A DNA stretch of 64,000 bases from Micromonospora ureilytica. GTDB lineage: Bacteria; Actinomycetota; Actinomycetes; Mycobacteriales; Micromonosporaceae. Under the pieces are notes generated by a model. The model was not told the origin of the DNA, made no database searches, and saw only the letters and a list, made by a program, of their open reading frames with translations. The stretch covers positions 6,324,001 to 6,388,000 of the forward strand of contig NZ_JADOTX010000001.1 in assembly GCF_015751765.1 (NCBI RefSeq), written 5' to 3'. The position numbers were made by a program, and so were the translations under genes. The number at the start of each line of letters is the position of its first letter. Within the stretch, counting starts at the first letter, position 1. Shown here piece by piece: positions 39,441 through 47,974 of this stretch.

Positions 39441-41974
39441 CGCCGTACCTCCGGTAGGCCGAGGGTGACCGGTTGCCGACGGTGACCGTTGGTCGGCTCG
39501 GATCCGGTCGGGGACTGGTCGCGTACGGGTACCGGTTGGCCGCGTTCGCGGGTGAAGGTGATCGACGGGTCCGGTACGTCGGGGGCGTTGACGAAGGAGG
39601 TGTAGCGGCGCAGCCGATCCGGGTCGTCCAGGACGTCGCGCCACTCGTCGGAGTACGACGTCACGTGCCGGGCCATCGCCGCGTCGAGGTCGGCGCAGAG
39701 CCCGAGCGTGTCGTCCACGATCACCGAGCGCAGGTGGTCCAGGCCACCGTCCATCGCCTCGATCCAGCCGGCGGTACGTTGCAGCCGGTCGGCGGTGCGA
39801 ATGTAATAAATTAAGAATCTATCGATTAGCCGAATCAGAGTTTCTGTGGACAGGTCGGTGGCGAACAGGTCGGCGTGCCGGGGCCGGAAGCCGCCGTTAC
39901 CGCCGACGTAGAGGTTCCAACCGGTCTCGGTGGCGATGATGCCGAAGTCCTTGCTGCGCGCCTCCGCGCATTCCCGGGCGCAGCCGGAGACCGCCGACTT
40001 GAGCTTGTGCGGTGCACGCAGCCCGCGATAGCGCAGCTCCAGTGCCACGGCCAGCCCCACCGAGTCCTGCACCCCGTAGCGGCACCATGTCTCGCCCACG
40101 CACGACTTCACAGTGCGCAGCGCCTTGCCGTACGCGTGGCCGGACTCGAAGCCGGCGTCGACCAGCCGCCGCCAGATCTGCGGCAGCTGCTCCACCCGCG
40201 CCCCGAACAGGTCGATCCGCTGCCCACCGGTGATCTTCGTGTAGAGCTGGAAGTCCCGGGCGACCTCGCCGATCACGATCAGCTTCTCCGGAGTGATCTC
40301 GCCGCCCGGGATCCGGGGCACCACCGAGTAGCTGCCGTCGCGTTGCAGGTTGGCCAGGAAGTGGTCGTTGGTGTCCTGCAACGATGCCTGCTCGCCGTCG
40401 AGCACGTGCCCGCTGCCCAGCGAGGCGAGGATCGACGCGACCACCGGCTTGCAGATGTCGCAGCCGCGGCCCCGGCCGTGCTCGGCGACCAGCCGGGAGA
40501 AGGTGCGGATGCCGCGGACGCGGACGATCTCGAACAGCTCCCGCCGGCTGACGTCGAAGTGCTCGCAGAGCGCGCTGGACTGCGTCACCCCGGCCGCGTC
40601 CAGGAGCTGCTTGAGCATCGGCACGCAGGAGCCGCAGCTGGTGCCGGCCCGGGTGCACGCCTTCACCGCCGCCACGTCCGCGCAACCGTCGGCGATGGCG
40701 GCGTCCACGTCGCCCCGGGTCACCGCGTTGCAGGAGCAGACCTGCGCGGTGGCGGGCAGCGCCCCGGCGTCCGCGCCGCCACCGTCGGGGGCCAGCAGCG
40801 CCAGCGGTGCGGCCGGCAGCGGACCGCCCACACTGGCGCGCAGCGTCGGGTACGCGCTGGCATCACCGACCAGCACCCCGCCGAGCAGGGTGTGCGCGTC
40901 GTCGGAGAGGACCAGCTTCGCGTAGACCCGGGTGGCCGGATCGGTGAACGTGACGTCCAGGCAGCCCTCGGTCGCGCCGTGGGCGTCGCCGAACGAGGCC
41001 ACGTCGACGCCGAGCAGCTTGAGTTTGGTGGCGGTGTCCGCGCCCGGGAAGGTCGCCGCGCCACCGACCAGCCGATCGGCCACCACCTCGGCCGTCGCGT
41101 ACCCCGGCGCGACCAGACCGTGGCAGATGCCGTCGACCGCCGCGCACTCTCCGACGGCCCAGATCCGTTCGTCGGCGGTGCGGCAGGTCGCGTCGACAAG
41201 CACCCCGCCGCGCGGGCCCAGCGGCAGACCGGCATCCCGGGCCAACTGGTCCCGGGGCCGGATGCCGGCGGCCACCACCACCAGCTCCGCGTCGAGGGCG
41301 GTGCCGTCGGAGAGTTCCAGGGCCGCGACGCCGCCGTCCGGGCCCTGACGGATCGCTGTGGTCGCCACCCCGAGATGAGTCCGTACGCCCAAGTCGTCGA
41401 CGTAGCGGCGGAGCATCGCCCCGCCGGCCTGGTCCACCTGCACCGGCATCAACCGGGGCGCGAACTCGACCACGTCGGTGCTCAGGCCGAGCAGTCGCAG
41501 GGCGTTCGCGGCCTCCAGGCCGAGCAGCCCGCCACCGATCACCGCGCCGACCCGCCGGCCCCGCGCGTACTCCCGGATTGCCGCCAGGTCGTCCAGGGTC
41601 CGGTAGACGAAGACCCCGGGCAGCTCGGTGCCGGCCACCGGCGGCACGAACGCGTACGACCCGGTGGCCAGCACCAGCGCGTCGTAGCGGTATTCGCCGA
41701 CGGCGGTGGTCACCACCTGTCGGTCCCGGTCGACTGCGGTGGCCGGCTCGCCGAGTCGCAGCCGCACCCCGTCGTGTGGGGTGTGCAGGTTGAGTTCGCT
41801 CTCACTCACCCCGTCGAAGTACGCCGAGAGCCGCACCCGGTCGTACGCCGGGCGCCCCTCCTCAGCCAGCACTGTCACCCGCCAGTTGCCCTGTGGGTCA
41901 CGGGCGTGCAGCGCGTCCACGAAACGCTGCCCGACCATGCCGTTGCCGATGACGACCAGTTCGCCGCCGCTCAT
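39437..41974 (-). CDS. nirB: Nitrite reductase (NADH) large subunit NirB
   Basis: 845 residues from ATG at 41974, GGAGG upstream. FAD site VVIGNGMVGQRFVDALHA; NAD site VGAVIGGGLLGLEAANAL; BFD-type [2Fe-2S] ligands in QVCSCNAVTRGD and GTSCGSC. Siroheme/[4Fe-4S] cysteines lie in CVGETWCRYG and SGCARECAEA. It reduces nitrite to ammonium with six electrons in the cytoplasm. Length is normal for the family. It overlaps nirD downstream and the flavoprotein upstream, both by 4 nt. Confidence 0.96.
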   Translation of the reverse strand: MSGGELVVIGNGMVGQRFVDALHARDPQGNWRVTVLAEEGRPAYDRVRLSAYFDGVSESELNLHTPHDGVRLRLGEPATAVDRDRQVVTTAVGEYRYDALVLATGSYAFVPPVAGTELPGVFVYRTLDDLAAIREYARGRRVGAVIGGGLLGLEAANALRLLGLSTDVVEFAPRLMPVQVDQAGGAMLRRYVDDLGVRTHLGVATTAIRQGPDGGVAALELSDGTALDAELVVVAAGIRPRDQLARDAGLPLGPRGGVLVDATCRTADERIWAVGECAAVDGICHGLVAPGYATAEVVADRLVGGAATFPGADTATKLKLLGVDVASFGDAHGATEGCLDVTFTDPATRVYAKLVLSDDAHTLLGGVLVGDASAYPTLRASVGGPLPAAPLALLAPDGGGADAGALPATAQVCSCNAVTRGDVDAAIADGCADVAAVKACTRAGTSCGSCVPMLKQLLDAAGVTQSSALCEHFDVSRRELFEIVRVRGIRTFSRLVAEHGRGRGCDICKPVVASILASLGSGHVLDGEQASLQDTNDHFLANLQRDGSYSVVPRIPGGEITPEKLIVIGEVARDFQLYTKITGGQRIDLFGARVEQLPQIWRRLVDAGFESGHAYGKALRTVKSCVGETWCRYGVQDSVGLAVALELRYRGLRAPHKLKSAVSGCARECAEARSKDFGIIATETGWNLYVGGNGGFRPRHADLFATDLSTETLIRLIDRFLIYYIRTADRLQRTAGWIEAMDGGLDHLRSVIVDDTLGLCADLDAAMARHVTSYSDEWRDVLDDPDRLRRYTSFVNAPDVPDPSITFTRERGQPVPVRDQSPTGSEPTNGHRRQPVTLGLPEVRR

Positions 41975-43410
41975 CGCGTCACCTCCACCGATTCCGCCTG
42001 GCTCAGCCAGTCGACGATGCCGCTCACCGCGTCCCGGCATCCGCCGCATCCGGTGCCGGCCCGGGTCGCGGCCACCACCGCATCGACAGTCCGGGCGCCG
42101 GAGCGCCAGCTTCTGACCAGTGCGCCCTTGCTCACCGTGTTGCACTGACAGACCGTGGCCGCGTCCGGCATCAGCGCCGGTGAGGCGGCCGGGGTCGCGC
42201 CGACCGCGCCGAGCGCCCGGCCGAGCAGCAGCGCCCGCCGGTCGGTCGGCACCGGCTGACCACGGTCGAAGAGTTGGATCACCGTGCCGACCGCCGGGTT
42301 GTCGCCGAGCAGGATCGCGCCGACCAGCCGCTCGTCCCGGATCCGCAACCGGGCGTACGTGCCCCGGGTCGCGTCGGCGAAGGTCAACTCCTCGTCCGGC
42401 CTGGCACTGGCCGCGTCACCCATCGAGGCCAGGTCGATCCCGGCTGCCTTCAGCCGGGTCACCACCGGCCGGGGCCGGTACCGGGCCAGTGGGTCCGTTC
42501 CGGTCAGCACGTCCGCGAGCACCTGGGCCTGGGCCCAGGCCGGAGCGACAAGCCCGGTGAGTACGCCGTCGTGCTCGGCGCAGTCGCCGATCGCCGAGAT
42601 GGACCGGTCGCTGGTGCGGAGCCGGTCGTCCACCACCACGCCGCGCCGCACGGTCAGGCCGGCGGCCTGCGCGAGGGCGGTGTCGGGGCGTACACCGCAG
42701 GAGAGCACCAGCAGGTCGGCGCGGATCGATCGGCCGTCGGCCAGGTCGAGGCGGACCCCGTTGGCGTCCGCGGCCACGCCGGTCGCCGGCACCCCCAGTT
42801 GGACGGTGACGCCGAAGCCGGCGAGCGTGCCCGCGAGCACCGCGCCGGCCGTCGGGTCCAGTTGCCGTTCCATCAGGTGCTCTCTCGGGTGCACCACAGT
42901 GGTGGCCAGACCCCGGGTGGCCAGCCCTCGGGCGGCCTCCAGACCGAGCAGCCCGCCGCCGAGCACCAGCGCGCTGCGGGCGCCGTCCGCGGCGGCGAGG
43001 ATCCGCCGGCAGTCGTCCAGGGTCCGGAAGGGGACCACCCGCTCCGGCAGGTTCGCCGGGTCGAGGCCGGGCAGCGGCGGCACCACCGCGCGGGCGCCGG
43101 TGGCCAGCACCAGGTGGTCGTACCCGATGCGTTCGCCGTCGTCGGTGCGGACCTCCCGGGCGGCCCGGTCGACGGCGGTCACCGGTACGCCGCTGCGCAG
43201 GTCGACGCCGTGCCCGGCGGCTTCGGTCAGCTCCACGTCCGGCTCGTCGATCCGGCCGGCCAGCAGGGTGGAGAGCAGGATCCGGTTGTACGCGCGGTGC
43301 GGCTCGGCCCCGAGCACTGTGACCTTCCGGTCTCCCTCCCGGGCGTGCAGCTCACCGGCGAGGCGCGCGCCCGCCATCCCGTTGCCGACGATGACCACCC
43401 GGGCGGTCAT
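41971..43410 (-). CDS. FAD/NAD(P)H-dependent electron-transfer subunit of nitrate reductase (NasC-like)
   Basis: 479 residues. Two Rossmann domains (VVIVGNGMAGARLAGELHAR and SALVLGGGLLGLEAARGLA) and a C-terminal BFD-like [2Fe-2S] domain (TVCQCNTVSKGALV, GTGCGGCRDAV). It resembles the front half of NirB without the siroheme part, so it is a paralogue rather than a reductase of nitrite. Overlaps by 4 nt on both sides place it between nitrate and nitrite reductases; it most likely passes electrons from NAD(P)H to the nitrate reductase. Confidence 0.88.
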   Translation of the reverse strand: MTARVVIVGNGMAGARLAGELHAREGDRKVTVLGAEPHRAYNRILLSTLLAGRIDEPDVELTEAAGHGVDLRSGVPVTAVDRAAREVRTDDGERIGYDHLVLATGARAVVPPLPGLDPANLPERVVPFRTLDDCRRILAAADGARSALVLGGGLLGLEAARGLATRGLATTVVHPREHLMERQLDPTAGAVLAGTLAGFGVTVQLGVPATGVAADANGVRLDLADGRSIRADLLVLSCGVRPDTALAQAAGLTVRRGVVVDDRLRTSDRSISAIGDCAEHDGVLTGLVAPAWAQAQVLADVLTGTDPLARYRPRPVVTRLKAAGIDLASMGDAASARPDEELTFADATRGTYARLRIRDERLVGAILLGDNPAVGTVIQLFDRGQPVPTDRRALLLGRALGAVGATPAASPALMPDAATVCQCNTVSKGALVRSWRSGARTVDAVVAATRAGTGCGGCRDAVSGIVDWLSQAESVEVTR

Positions 43411-45581
43411 GCCTTCTCCACCCGGACCGCGCAGATCTTGAACTCGGGCATCCCGGAGATCGGGTCCACCGCGTCGTTGGTCACCGAGTTGGCGCGTCCC
43501 TTCCCCGCGTAGTGGAACGGGGCGAACACGGTGTCGGGTCGGATCCCGGCGCTGAGCCGGGCCGGAGCGGAGAACTCACCTCTGCGCGAGGTGACCCGCA
43601 CCGGGTCGCCGTCGTCGATGTCCAGCCGGGCGGCCAGGTCGGGGTGCAGCTCGACGAACGCCTCCGGTGCGGCGCGCCGCAGCGCTGCCACCCGTCGGGT
43701 CTGGGTGCCCGACTGGTACTGCGCCAGCACGCGACCCGTGGTGAAGTGCAGCGGGTACGTGGCGCAGACCTCCTCGGCGGCCGGCCGATGGTCGACGGGG
43801 TGGAAGCGGGCCCGGCCGTCCGGGGTGGCGAACCGGTCGGCGAAGAGTCGGGGCGTGTCCGGCCCGTCCTCGGTCGGGCAGGGCCAGTAGACCCCGTCGT
43901 CGGCGTCGATCCGGTCCCAGCTGATGCCGGCGTAGTCGGCGGCCCCACCGGCGGAGGCGCGACGCAGCTCGGCGAAGACGGTGGCCGGGTCGGCCGGGAA
44001 CCGGGCCGCCGCGACGGCGGCCGGTCGCACGCTGGCCGGGTTGGCGTCGGCCGGGTTGGCGTCCGTCGACTCGGCGCCGGCCAGCCGCGCCGCCAGGTCG
44101 GAGATGATGGCGAGGTCGGTCCGGACGCCCGACGGGGGTGGGCGTAGCGCACGTCGACGCAGCACCCGACCCTCCAGGTTGGTCATGGTGCCGTCCTCCT
44201 CGGCCCACTGCGCGGTGGGTAGGACCACGTCCGCCAGCGCGGCCGTCTCGGAGAGCAGGAGGTCGGCGACGACCAGCAGGTCGAGGTCGCGCAGCCGGCC
44301 CTCGATCCGGGCCGCACGGGGCGCCGAGACCACCGGGTTCGACCCGAACACCAGCAACGCGCGCGGGCCACCCGGGGTGCCGAGCGAGTCGAGCAGTTGG
44401 TAGGCGGGCACCCCCGGGCCGGGCAACTCGTCGGCCGGGACACCCCACACCCCGGCCACGTGTTCCCGGGCCGCCGGGTCGTCGATCTTCCGGTAGCCGG
44501 GGAGCTGGTCGGCCTTCTGCCCGTGCTCCCGCCCGCCCTGGCCGTTGCCCTGGCCGGTGAGGCAGCCGTACCCCGAACCGTCGCGGCCGGGCAGACCGAG
44601 GGCGAGGGCGAGATTGACGTACGCGGTGACGGTGTCCACCCCCTTGGCGTGCTGCTCGGCACCGCGGGCGGTCAGGATGATCACGCGACCGGCGGTGCCC
44701 AGCGCGCGGGCGGTCGCCTCCAGGTCGGCCACCGGCACCCCGGAGAGCTGTTCCGCGCGGGCCGGCCACCAGGCGGCGACGCCCCGCCGGACCGCGTCGA
44801 ACCCGGTGGTGCGGTCGGCCACGTACGCCCGGTCGACCCAACCCTCGGTGAGGGCGATGTGCAGCAGCGCGTTGGCCACCGCGAGGTCGGTGCCGGGCAG
44901 CGGTTGCAGGTGCAGGTCGGCCTGGCGGGCGGTGGCGGTGACCCGGGGGTCGATGACGATCAGTTTCCCGCCGTTGCGGCGCTGCTCGGTGAGCCAGCGC
45001 ACCAGCGGCGGCATGGTCTCCGCCGGGTTCGCCCCGACCAGCAGCAGGGTGTCGGCCCGGCCCAGGTCGGCGAGGGGGAACGGCAACCCTCGGTCGATGC
45101 CGAAGGCGCACATCCCGGCGGCTGCCGCCGAGGACATGCAGAACCGTCCGTTGTAGTCGATGTTGCGGGTGCGCAGCCCGATCCGGGCGAACTTCCCCAA
45201 CGCGTACGCCTTCTCGTTGGTCAGGCCACCACCGCCGAAGACGGCGACCGAGTCCCGGCCGGCGTCGTCCTGGACGGCGCGGATGCCGGCGACCACCCGG
45301 TCGAGCGCGGTGTCCCAGCTCGCTGGCTGTAGTTCGCCGCTGGCCGGGTCGCGCACCAGCGGGGTGGTCAGCCGCTCCGGGTGGTCCAGCAGTTCGGCGG
45401 CGGTCCAACCCTTCTGGCAGAGCCCGCCCCGGTTGGTGGGGAACTGGCGTGGGTGGACCGTCACCCCGGCGTCGTCCGAGCGCAGCGTCATCCCGCACTG
45501 CAGTGCGCAGTACGGGCAGTGCGTCGCCACTTCCCGGGGCAGTAGCCCTGGTGGAGTTGCCGACCGTGCACCGTCTGTCAT
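43407..45581 (-). CDS. nasA: Assimilatory nitrate reductase catalytic subunit (molybdopterin)
   Basis: 724 residues. N-terminal [4Fe-4S] motif C-x2-C-x3-C in THCPYCALQCGM with a fourth Cys in GGLCQKGW. The bis-MGD domains follow (RYKARNIDY-like start replaced here by RTRNIDYNGRFCMSSAA, LLVGANPAETMPPLVRW, TGQGNGQGGREHGQKADQLP). The dinucleotide-binding C-terminal domain has FTTGRVLAQYQSGTQTRR. It lacks the extra BFD domain seen in some NasA proteins; the next gene supplies it. First gene of the operon. The start is uncertain: no clear Shine-Dalgarno precedes 45581. Confidence 0.93.
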   Translation of the reverse strand: MTDGARSATPPGLLPREVATHCPYCALQCGMTLRSDDAGVTVHPRQFPTNRGGLCQKGWTAAELLDHPERLTTPLVRDPASGELQPASWDTALDRVVAGIRAVQDDAGRDSVAVFGGGGLTNEKAYALGKFARIGLRTRNIDYNGRFCMSSAAAAGMCAFGIDRGLPFPLADLGRADTLLLVGANPAETMPPLVRWLTEQRRNGGKLIVIDPRVTATARQADLHLQPLPGTDLAVANALLHIALTEGWVDRAYVADRTTGFDAVRRGVAAWWPARAEQLSGVPVADLEATARALGTAGRVIILTARGAEQHAKGVDTVTAYVNLALALGLPGRDGSGYGCLTGQGNGQGGREHGQKADQLPGYRKIDDPAAREHVAGVWGVPADELPGPGVPAYQLLDSLGTPGGPRALLVFGSNPVVSAPRAARIEGRLRDLDLLVVADLLLSETAALADVVLPTAQWAEEDGTMTNLEGRVLRRRALRPPPSGVRTDLAIISDLAARLAGAESTDANPADANPASVRPAAVAAARFPADPATVFAELRRASAGGAADYAGISWDRIDADDGVYWPCPTEDGPDTPRLFADRFATPDGRARFHPVDHRPAAEEVCATYPLHFTTGRVLAQYQSGTQTRRVAALRRAAPEAFVELHPDLAARLDIDDGDPVRVTSRRGEFSAPARLSAGIRPDTVFAPFHYAGKGRANSVTNDAVDPISGMPEFKICAVRVEKA

Positions 45582-45605
45582 GTCGGGAAAGCGTGCCGCC
45601 GGGCG

Positions 45606-45643
45606 GTTTCCGGTCCGGGTCCCTTCTGTTTCGGTCCTGTCAA
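45606..45643 (-). promoter_or_regulatory. GlnR-box-like site upstream of the nitrate reductase operon
   Basis: On the minus strand four half-sites are spaced exactly 11 nt apart: TTGAC (from 45643), GAAAC (45632), GACCC (45621), GAAAC (45610). The published-style GlnR pattern alternates gTnAc and GaAAc with 6-nt gaps. Both GAAAC match fully, TTGAC at four of five positions and GACCC poorly. The site ends 24 nt before the annotated start. GlnR control of nitrate genes is established in Streptomyces; here it is inferred. Confidence 0.5.
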
Positions 45644-45714
45644 GTGGGGCTCACACCGCACAGGAGCAGCAGGTGTGACGGGTGGCTGGTCGACCGGCGG
45701 CCTTCATCCCACGG

Positions 45715-46317
45715 TCAGCGCAAGTCGACGCGGCGTGGTCGGCGGGTCAGGGACAGCCAGCCCAGGAACCGGGCGTGAAGTGCTCGCGGGTCAGGACGAA
45801 CGCCGAGGGAGTACAGGTCGTCGACCGCGTCTTGCATGTTCGCTGCCAGATAGAACGCCAGGGCGATCGAATGGCCGTAGAACTCGGTCGCGAGGTGAAG
45901 CTGAGCCGGCGCGCACGGCCAGGGGGCGGCGCAGTTGCGGCAGAGCCACGCCGGGCGCATCGGTTGGTGCGGGCGAGGGCGGCGGGTCATCCGACCCTCA
46001 CCGGACCGCGCCTCACGGGCGCGCGGGTGGCTGGGCGACGGGGCCGCCGGGGCGGGCGGGTCCGGCCAGATCAGGCCCGCGGGCATCACGAACAGGGACC
46101 GGCGTGCGACCGCATCACCGTTCCCGGCCAGCTCGTAGCCGTCAATCCACAGCCACCCGTCGTACGTCGGCCAGTCGAGAACCCGAATCACGCGGACGAA
46201 GATCGGGCACAGGAACTGCACACTCGCGGCGCGGGTCAGGTGCAGGACGTCACCCGTGTGCGGCTTCCGCGGTTCGGGCCTCGGCTTGGATTTCCGATCG
46301 GGCGGCTCGTCCGGCAC
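45715..46317 (-). CDS. Two hypothetical modules read as one ORF beside the XRE gene
   Basis: 200 residues from GTG at 46317, behind AGGGGGAG. First module (about 20-85): TGDVLHLTRAASVQFLCPIF, then DWPTYDGWLWIDGYELAGNG. After a Pro/Arg linker the second module begins at MTRRPRPHQPMRPAWLCRNC (ATG at 45990, own GAGGG) and has two CxxC-like pairs plus FYGHSIALAFYLAANMQDAV. In related genomes I would expect these as two separate small genes next to Scr1-type XRE regulators (the second often labelled flavin reductase). Here no stop separates them. Either a fusion or two overlapping translation units; function unknown. Confidence 0.7.
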   Translation of the reverse strand: MPDEPPDRKSKPRPEPRKPHTGDVLHLTRAASVQFLCPIFVRVIRVLDWPTYDGWLWIDGYELAGNGDAVARRSLFVMPAGLIWPDPPAPAAPSPSHPRAREARSGEGRMTRRPRPHQPMRPAWLCRNCAAPWPCAPAQLHLATEFYGHSIALAFYLAANMQDAVDDLYSLGVRPDPRALHARFLGWLSLTRRPRRVDLR

Positions 46318-46377
46318 GGCGTTCTCCCCCTGGTCGTCATCTTGGGAAGGGGCCGCCCCGTGCGTGCTCGCCCATGG

Positions 46378-46426
46378 AGATCTTGGACAGTTTCCGTTCT
46401 CACGTAACGGAAAGTGTCCAAGATCT
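46378..46426. repeat. 21-bp inverted repeat (one mismatch), GATCTTG family
   Basis: The arm AGATCTTGGACAGTTTCCGTT (46378-46398) pairs with 46406-46426 apart from one position; the loop is 7 nt. It shares the GATCTTG-x-AC-n-TTTC core with the palindrome at 47679 and GATCTTGG with 20333. It is the main content of the 267-base spacer between the divergent small ORF and the XRE gene. Confidence 0.88.
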
Positions 46427-46584
46427 ACGGCAGGTCCGGGGCGGCCCCGGTACGAACGCGTCCGCCGGGTTATGGGTTCCCTACCGGCCGCGCCGCCTGA
46501 TCCCACCTTGCGGGCAGTGATGGGACAAGAACAGCCCGTAGCGATATGGTCGCGAGACATTCCGCGCATCCGTTGGAGGAAATC

Positions 46585-47352
46585 GTGAACGATGCGCTAC
46601 GCGCCGCGCTGGCCGAGACGGGGCACTCGATTGAGTCCCTGGCAGGGTTGGTTCGGGTCGATCGAAAGACGGTCGCGCGCTGGCTGAACCACGACCACAT
46701 TCCCCACCCCCGACACCGGGAGGCGGCGGCGAGTGCGCTTCGACGGCCCATAGGGGACATCTGGCCGGACACTTCAAGACGTCGCGAGCCAATTTGGTTC
46801 CGACCATGGCAAGAGATCGAGCGCGAGGCGATCTCGCTGCGGTCGTTTCAGTCGACGGTCCTTCCCGGCCTACTTCAGACCGAGGCATACGCCCGCGCCG
46901 TGCTCGCCGGAGCCGACGTCATCGCCCGCAGCGACGTCGAGCGGCACCTAGCCTCACGACTCGCCCGGCAAAGCATCCTGACCCGTGAAGACCCGCCACA
47001 CTTCACCGCAGTTGTTGACGAAGCCGTGTTGCGGCGGCCAGTCGGCGGACGAGCCACCATGCGTGAGCAGGTGCAGGCCCTCATCACCGCGTGCGTGGCC
47101 CCGCACGTCCGCGTGCACATCGTCCCCTCCACCGTCGGCGCGTACGCTGGCCTGAACGGTCCCTTCGTGATCGCCGTGGGGTCCGAGCATCGGGTTGCCG
47201 GCTACCTCGACAATCAGCTTCAGGGGCAAGTCGTTACCGGTGCCGAGGACATAGCGGCGATGCTGGCCGCGTGGGAGAACGTACGCGGCGAGGCGTTGTC
47301 CCACTGGCAATCCGTCGACCTACTTACGGAGATGGCGAGGACATGGAACTGA
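46585..47352 (+). CDS. XRE-family regulator with DUF5753 (Scr1-type)
   Basis: 255 residues from GTG at 46585, behind GGAGGA. N-terminal helix-turn-helix about residues 10-50 (SIESLAGLVRVDRKTVARWL). The DUF5753 domain follows, with the start block FQSTVLPGLLQTEAYARAVL and RQSILTREDPPHFTAVVDEA. These Streptomyces-type proteins pair with a small DUF397 partner and influence development or defence-like functions. The DUF397 gene starts inside its last codons. Confidence 0.92.
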   Translation: MNDALRAALAETGHSIESLAGLVRVDRKTVARWLNHDHIPHPRHREAAASALRRPIGDIWPDTSRRREPIWFRPWQEIEREAISLRSFQSTVLPGLLQTEAYARAVLAGADVIARSDVERHLASRLARQSILTREDPPHFTAVVDEAVLRRPVGGRATMREQVQALITACVAPHVRVHIVPSTVGAYAGLNGPFVIAVGSEHRVAGYLDNQLQGQVVTGAEDIAAMLAAWENVRGEALSHWQSVDLLTEMARTWN

Positions 47353-47540
47353 CCGGCGCGCGGTGGCGCAAGAGCACCCGCAGCAGCGGCAACGGCGGCG
47401 ACTGCGTCGAGGTTGCGGACAACCTGCCTGGCATCGTTGGTGTGCGGGACTCGAAGGACCCGGCAGGGCCGGCGTTGGTCTTCGGACCCACGGCCTGGCG
47501 GGCGTTCGTCGGTATGGCGAAGGCGCACGACCCGGCCTGA
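47343..47540 (+). CDS. DUF397 partner protein
   Basis: 65 residues, MELTGARWRKSTRSSGNGGD, then CVEVADNLPGIVGVRDSKDP and WRAFVGMAKA: the full DUF397 pattern. It starts 10 nt inside the XRE gene, so the two are translationally coupled. DUF397 proteins bind and counter their XRE partner (Scr2/Scr1, BldB-WhiJ-like systems). A classic terminator follows. Confidence 0.93.
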   Translation: MELTGARWRKSTRSSGNGGDCVEVADNLPGIVGVRDSKDPAGPALVFGPTAWRAFVGMAKAHDPA

Positions 47541-47554
47541 CCAGCATGACGCAG

Positions 47555-47580
47555 AGGCCCCCGGTTCGCCGGGGGCCTTT
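47555..47580 (+). terminator. Intrinsic terminator after DUF397
   Basis: AGGCCCCCGG-TTC-GCCGGGGGCCTTT: a stem of about 10 bp, short loop and a T-run, 15 nt after the DUF397 stop. Confidence 0.9.
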
Positions 47581-47678
47581 CGCGTGTTCGAGGTCAAACC
47601 ACCGCGAGGCAGCGCAAGCGTGGCCAGACTGACCACATAGAACGCTCGCGACGACGCCGGCTCGCCCCCTCCCTGCGG

Positions 47679-47747
47679 CGATCTTGCACTTTCTGTGGCG
47701 GCATAAAGGATGAGTGCGACATAACGACGACCGAAAGTGCAAGATCG
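47679..47747. repeat. 15-bp perfect inverted repeat, GATCTTG family
   Basis: CGATCTTGCACTTTC (47679-47693) is perfectly complementary to 47733-47747, with a 39-nt AT-richer loop. The arm matches the core of the 46378 palindrome. Together with the terminator and a downstream -10 box it accounts for most of the 434-base gap 47541-47974; no gene was accepted there. Confidence 0.88.
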
Positions 47748-47934
47748 GCGGGGGTCACGATGGCCAAGGGCCCTCGTCGAGCGCGCCCTTGAGCCTGACG
47801 TCGATGATCCCGTGCGCGGTCGTGCGTCGAGCGGTGACTCTGTGGTGATTTCGGCGTGTGACGGGAGGTGTGACCCGGAGCCTTTGGAGCTGAATCGCTG
47901 ACGACATCAGCGTCGCCTTCCGGCACACCGCGCT

Positions 47935-47940
47935 TATAAT
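47935..47940 (+). promoter_or_regulatory. Consensus -10 box of the 47975 methyltransferase
   Basis: A perfect TATAAT, rare in this GC-rich DNA, lies 34 nt before the ATG. The -35 region 17-18 nt upstream (GTCGCC) is poor, so an activator or extended -10 may be needed. Confidence 0.5.
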
Positions 47941-47974
47941 GTGGGAAAACTGTCTCAAAGTTTGGGAGTCCGCG

